A stretch of 64,000 nt of DNA from Albula goreensis (taxonomy: Eukaryota; Chordata; Actinopteri; Albuliformes; Albulidae): contig CM040746.1 in assembly GCA_022829145.1 (NCBI GenBank), forward strand, positions 21,177,332 through 21,241,331, read 5' to 3'. This document shows positions 60,480 through 64,000 of this stretch, piece after piece. A model generated the notes under the pieces. The model was not told the origin of the DNA. It was given only the letters and a program-made list of their open reading frames with translations, and did no database searches. The translations under genes and the position numbers were made by a program. Numbering within the stretch: the first letter of the stretch is position 1; each line of letters begins with the position of its first letter.

Positions 60480-62648
60480 CTGGCAAGACAGACAGAGAAA
60501 GGCCTATTGTTTACATGCAAATATAAACACACACACTCTTAAACACACAAATACACAGGCACAGTTAGAACAAATGTGAAATGAGAGTGTGGATGCACAA
60601 CATAGGGTTTATTCTGACAGACAGTGGTGGATACACATAGCATTGTCACGATCATGCAGCCATCAAGCTGACAATCCCAACTGACAAAACAAATAAGCAG
60701 CATATCTAAATCAACACTAACTGAAACATTAACTTGTATGGAGGTGTGCAGGGTGTGACTCCAGGAATGCACAGCTGCCATAACAAAATCTTCAGTCCAG
60801 CCAGGTGTCAGCAAGACTCACAAACTGATCATATGTTAAACTTTACATCCCTCTGACAGCATAGGCATTATGTTCTCAGTGTTGTGTCCCAAATGTGGAT
60901 AGAAGTAAGGGCTAGCGGTCACATAAATTGGAGGGGCTGTGTGTATATCGTCTATGGGAAACAGTAAGGAGGAATGTCGTGACCAACTGAGCTGAACTGA
61001 TTTCTACACACTAATACTCCTTATATTCAAGGTTACAAGTATATATACTAACACACTGAACCCTCATTAAACCGTACTAATTGGGGAGAAAGGGAGTATG
61101 ATATAAATGACAGTACGATATAACCGGGTGATAATAAAAAACACATAGTAGTCCCACCTCGACTGTGGTATGAAGCTCAGAGTTCGGTGTACAACAATAC
61201 TCAGGAGGTCCTCTACACTCTAATAGCTACATCAGATCCCCACACTGCCGACACCAAAGCTTTGGTGGTTAGAGGTCTGAACTTGTCCAATATTAACCAG
61301 AATAGACCACACATGTTGTTACAGCTAAAATAGTCCATTATAACCAAAATCCGTTTTAATGAGGTCCGCTATAACGATGGTTCAGTGTACATACTTAAAA
61401 GTCTCATTTAAGGAAGTTTGTTAGATACTTTCACAATGCATTGATTCTAACTGTCTGCTCAGACACCTGCTGGTTTCAGACATTTTAACTTTGTTCATAC
61501 ATCAAAGGGTGAAGGGAGCCAACTCACATAGATGAATGACAGATTTAATGTTTATCATAGCTTTGCAGGAGCTACTGCTATTGCTACTTAACACCTCTTA
61601 CTGCTTGTGAAGATGTCAGATCCGAAAGAGGTAATTTTGTCAGCCAAAAACTGGTTCATGTGTATGTGCAAAATCCAGTCACTTACCACTTCCACACCAA
61701 GCTAAATGTTTTCATGTTTTTTTCCTTCAATTACTTTGTCTTGTCAAATTGGGTCTTCCTAAGACAACATGACCTGACAACACCATTGGAACCACTATCT
61801 ATAAGCTTATAATAAACATTAAGCAAACAAGCAATTACTATGTCTTGTTAGCCAAAGACAGTCCATTACCCTCCCAATTAAAAGTGGGAATGACCCAGAA
61901 TATTAAGACTAAATAGTTGCTGCCAGATCACATTTAGCCTGAAAGACAGCTATTCCTAAGGTGTGAGTTCTCTATGAAGCCTGTTTTCTTTTTGCAGCAC
62001 AAATACAGTGATCCAAGGCTGTGCTACAATCATGAATGATGCACTAAGATGTAGTAAATAACTGTCTCTATAGCATTTCTGCCAGATACTTGTGCAGCTA
62101 TGGTGTAAATGTTCGAGCTGAAAGACAGATTAAAAGTGTAACTGGGTAAGAAATGAATAAAACATATGAAACATGAGACACTGCCTGCATGGTAAATAGG
62201 AATGGTGTTTTTCTGTTTTAAAGCTTAAGGAAGAGCTCCCCCATCTGGTGTACAATGAAAACTGCAGAAAAACATAAAAGGCTTGATAGGAGAGGGGAGG
62301 GACTACATGAAAGCATGTCTGTACCCTCATAAGTTGAGCTTTTGGCCTGATTGTGTTTGTGGATGTGGTAACATGCATTTAGGCATGTGTGATGACAAGG
62401 AGTAGGAAGAAAAGGACTGCATGTTTGTGTGCAGCTCTGTGCCCCAGCTTGTGATGAGAGACAAAACGGTGCGGGTGTATGGGGGGCATGTTAGTGGGCA
62501 AGTATGTATATGAATACACTGTATGCATGCTCTGTGCGTTTGTGTATGGGAGTGAGAGCGTGAAAGGACACATGGAGGCGGAGGATGCAGCATTGTGTGG
62601 ATGCAGAGAGAGGGAAAGGAGAGGAGGAGAACAGAGGACAGAACTCAC
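60480..62648 (-). other. map3k11: map3k11 intron with a MITE
   Basis: This 2.2-kb intron runs from GTGAGT (donor at 62648) to GCCAG (acceptor at 60480). It holds a short CA-rich stretch near 60526-60560 and a 334-bp transposon with terminal inverted repeats (61054-61387). No exon is recognised. Confidence 0.88.
61054..61387. mobile_element. 334-bp pogo/Tigger-type MITE in the map3k11 intron
   Basis: CACTGAACCCTCATTAAACC at the left matches the reverse complement of the right end (CACTGAACCATCGTTATAGC) at 16 of 20 positions. Inside, further arms with ATATAACCGG and CATTATAACC recall the 'ATAACGGA' subterminal text of Tigger-like elements. TA follows the right end (61388-61389); the left flank is CA, perhaps a decayed TA. 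There is no coding frame. The superfamily is inferred from the terminal pattern. Confidence 0.62.
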
Positions 62649-62765
62649 ATTGGATGGCCCGGAATCGAGGACCAAAAGAAGGGGAGGATCCAGACCCCAA
62701 GTCTGGAGAGTTCTTCCTCTTCTCTAAACCTGGAGAGGCCTGAACCGTGATCTTATGGATGAAAT
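62649..62765 (-). CDS. map3k11: MAP3K11 exon: second half of the CRIB motif
   Basis: This 117-nt exon follows CTCCTCAG (62773-62766), enters in phase 1 and leaves in phase 1 at CCAAT|GTGAGT. It encodes DFIHKITVQASPGLEKRKNS and then SPSFGPRFRAIQ. Human MLK3 reads FEHKITVQASPGLDRRRN and PRFRAIQL at this place. F-x-H-x-I-T-V-Q is the conserved half of the Cdc42/Rac-binding CRIB motif; its ISxP half must be on the exon beyond 64 kb. Binding of GTP-loaded Cdc42/Rac to this site relieves SH3-mediated autoinhibition in MLK3. Here the residue between F and H is I rather than E. This is the most upstream map3k11 exon in the window. Confidence 0.93.
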
Positions 62766-64000
62766 CTGAGGAGAGATGTACACATGCCACATGAAACCCT
62801 GGAGTTAATTAAAAACTAATAAACATCAAGAGGCCTCATGAGTGGGCAAAAGATAGCACATGAATGATGAGAAAGCAGATTGTGGAAGGTTATTTTATGT
62901 TGTATAACAGCTTGGCTCACAAAGCAATTACATTTCCATCATAATAAAGATATTCCTTGTCAGTTATTTTGCATTACATAGCATCCAGGGTGAATCTATG
63001 GGAAATTAAACATAAAAAATGCTTGGTTGGGCATTCCAGCCAAAAAATAAATCAAATAAATCGTAACACATTTTTCTTTTCTCTCCAAATTGGAAACAAC
63101 AATTGAGTCTTTTCAGCTGCTGTGACATCAGTCTTGTACAAGCAGCACCACAGGATAAGAACCTGCACTCCTCTGGTGAAAAACCTGTGAGCCAGTGACT
63201 ATTTACCAGATCACAAGACAAACAGTGTTACAAGAAACAGCACTGATGAGAGGCCAAATATGATAATGAAAGTGGGGTTAGACAACCAATGTGAAGTGAC
63301 AGAAATCAGATTTTTTTCCCCCACATCCAGTTTGTAAATAATTTTTTTTGCCTTGAGGTCTGAGCTAGTCACATGGTATCCGATTTTTCAAATCTTTGGA
63401 CCGCATTCGTATGTGGTTCAAATCCAAAACAAATCTGATTCCTGCCCATGCAAGTTGTGACCGATGAACCATCAGATTTTCCTCCAGCTTTTTAGCCATT
63501 CCCCATGCAACACAGTATTGACTTACCTCATCACTCCAAGCCCAAAATAATAACAAAAATAGCTTGTCTTAAAACATGAATCCGACCTGGTCACTCATAA
63601 AGTACTGTGTAAACTGCCTACCTAAAGAGAAAATTTGAAAACAAATCGGATTTGAGCTTTAAGACCTACTGTTTAAATGGAGCCTTATAGCCTGGCGCAT
63701 GACTGGGAGGAATTAATGCATCAGTATTCACAGGTTGGCTTTTCAAATCCACCCCATTGTGTTCTACCATGGCAGAATCCCAGTCAGTATATAGACAAAC
63801 TAATTACATAGTTGAGATCTAAGCCTGCAACTATAAGGCTCAGCCTGCATTTGTGGCAAAAGTCCTCACAGACTCACAGTCCTGCTCAGAGGCTTTTGAT
63901 TTACAGGAGAGCTAAAACAGACACTACTGTCTTCAGCTGTTCTTGTCCAACTAAAAACGCAGGTTAATTTTTAAATTACCAGCTGTTTTATTCCAGAAAA
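62766..64000 (-). other. map3k11: map3k11 intron (partial)
   Basis: No upstream map3k11 exon (leucine zipper, kinase or SH3) is recognisable before the window ends. The stretch 63290-63670 looks repetitive; the rest is plain intron. Confidence 0.75.
63290..63670. repeat. Dispersed-repeat-like segment with recurring AATCNGATTT motif
   Basis: ATCAGATTT, ATCCGATTTTTC, CAAATCTGATT, CATCAGATTTT and AAATCGGATTTGAG recur in both orientations within 380 bp. This pattern is familiar from non-autonomous DNA transposons of fish, but I could not fix terminal repeats or a target-site duplication. Confidence 0.4.

Noticed and set aside
63410-63430. TGGTTCAAATCC resembling a tRNA T-arm
   Set aside because: No acceptor stem, D-arm or A-box at the right distance. 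It lies in a repeat-like segment.

Overview
The window is vertebrate genomic DNA, most likely from a ray-finned (teleost) fish. Single exons are separated by kilobases of AT-rich intron. The DNA is rich in (CA/GT)n microsatellites and carries short non-autonomous DNA transposons of the kinds common in fish genomes. The protein segments are clear relatives of vertebrate neurexin-2 and of mixed-lineage kinase 3 (MAP3K11). The species cannot be named from the sequence.

Plus strand, 1 to about 37 kb: the 3' part of a neurexin gene, called nrxn2. Four coding exons are visible: the 90-nt alternative exon of splice site 4 (9352-9441), the exon finishing LNS6 and starting the Thr-rich stalk (23030-23352), a 79-nt exon with the acidic cysteine loop (27718-27796), and the last exon with the long stalk, transmembrane segment and PDZ-binding tail (34530-35422). 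Exon phases join without a gap from 9352 to the stop. All alpha-specific exons, the beta start exon and the first part of LNS6 lie upstream of the window.

Middle, about 37 to 56.7 kb: the space between two convergent genes. I see no convincing gene here, only 3'-UTR candidates, microsatellites, transposon remnants and blocks that look like conserved non-coding DNA.

Minus strand, 64 to 56.7 kb: five 3' exons of map3k11 (MLK3), running from the second half of the CRIB motif to the stop codon at 57719. SH3, kinase and zipper exons lie beyond 64 kb. NRXN2 and MAP3K11 both map to human 11q13, so their proximity fits old synteny.

Most notable: (1) a 178-bp element with no gaps and about 95% identity occurs twice in the same orientation, once in each intron flanking the SS4 exon. 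Each copy is followed by a pyrimidine tract ending in YAG|GTC, but only the second leads into a known exon. (2) The SS4 exon is followed by a dense cluster of UWAA motifs typical of STAR-protein (SAM68/SLM) control. (3) The map3k11 tail has four DPF and one NPF motif, suggesting endocytic-adaptor binding. (4) Four non-autonomous transposons can be delimited by their terminal inverted repeats, including a piggyBac-like one with intact TTAA sites.
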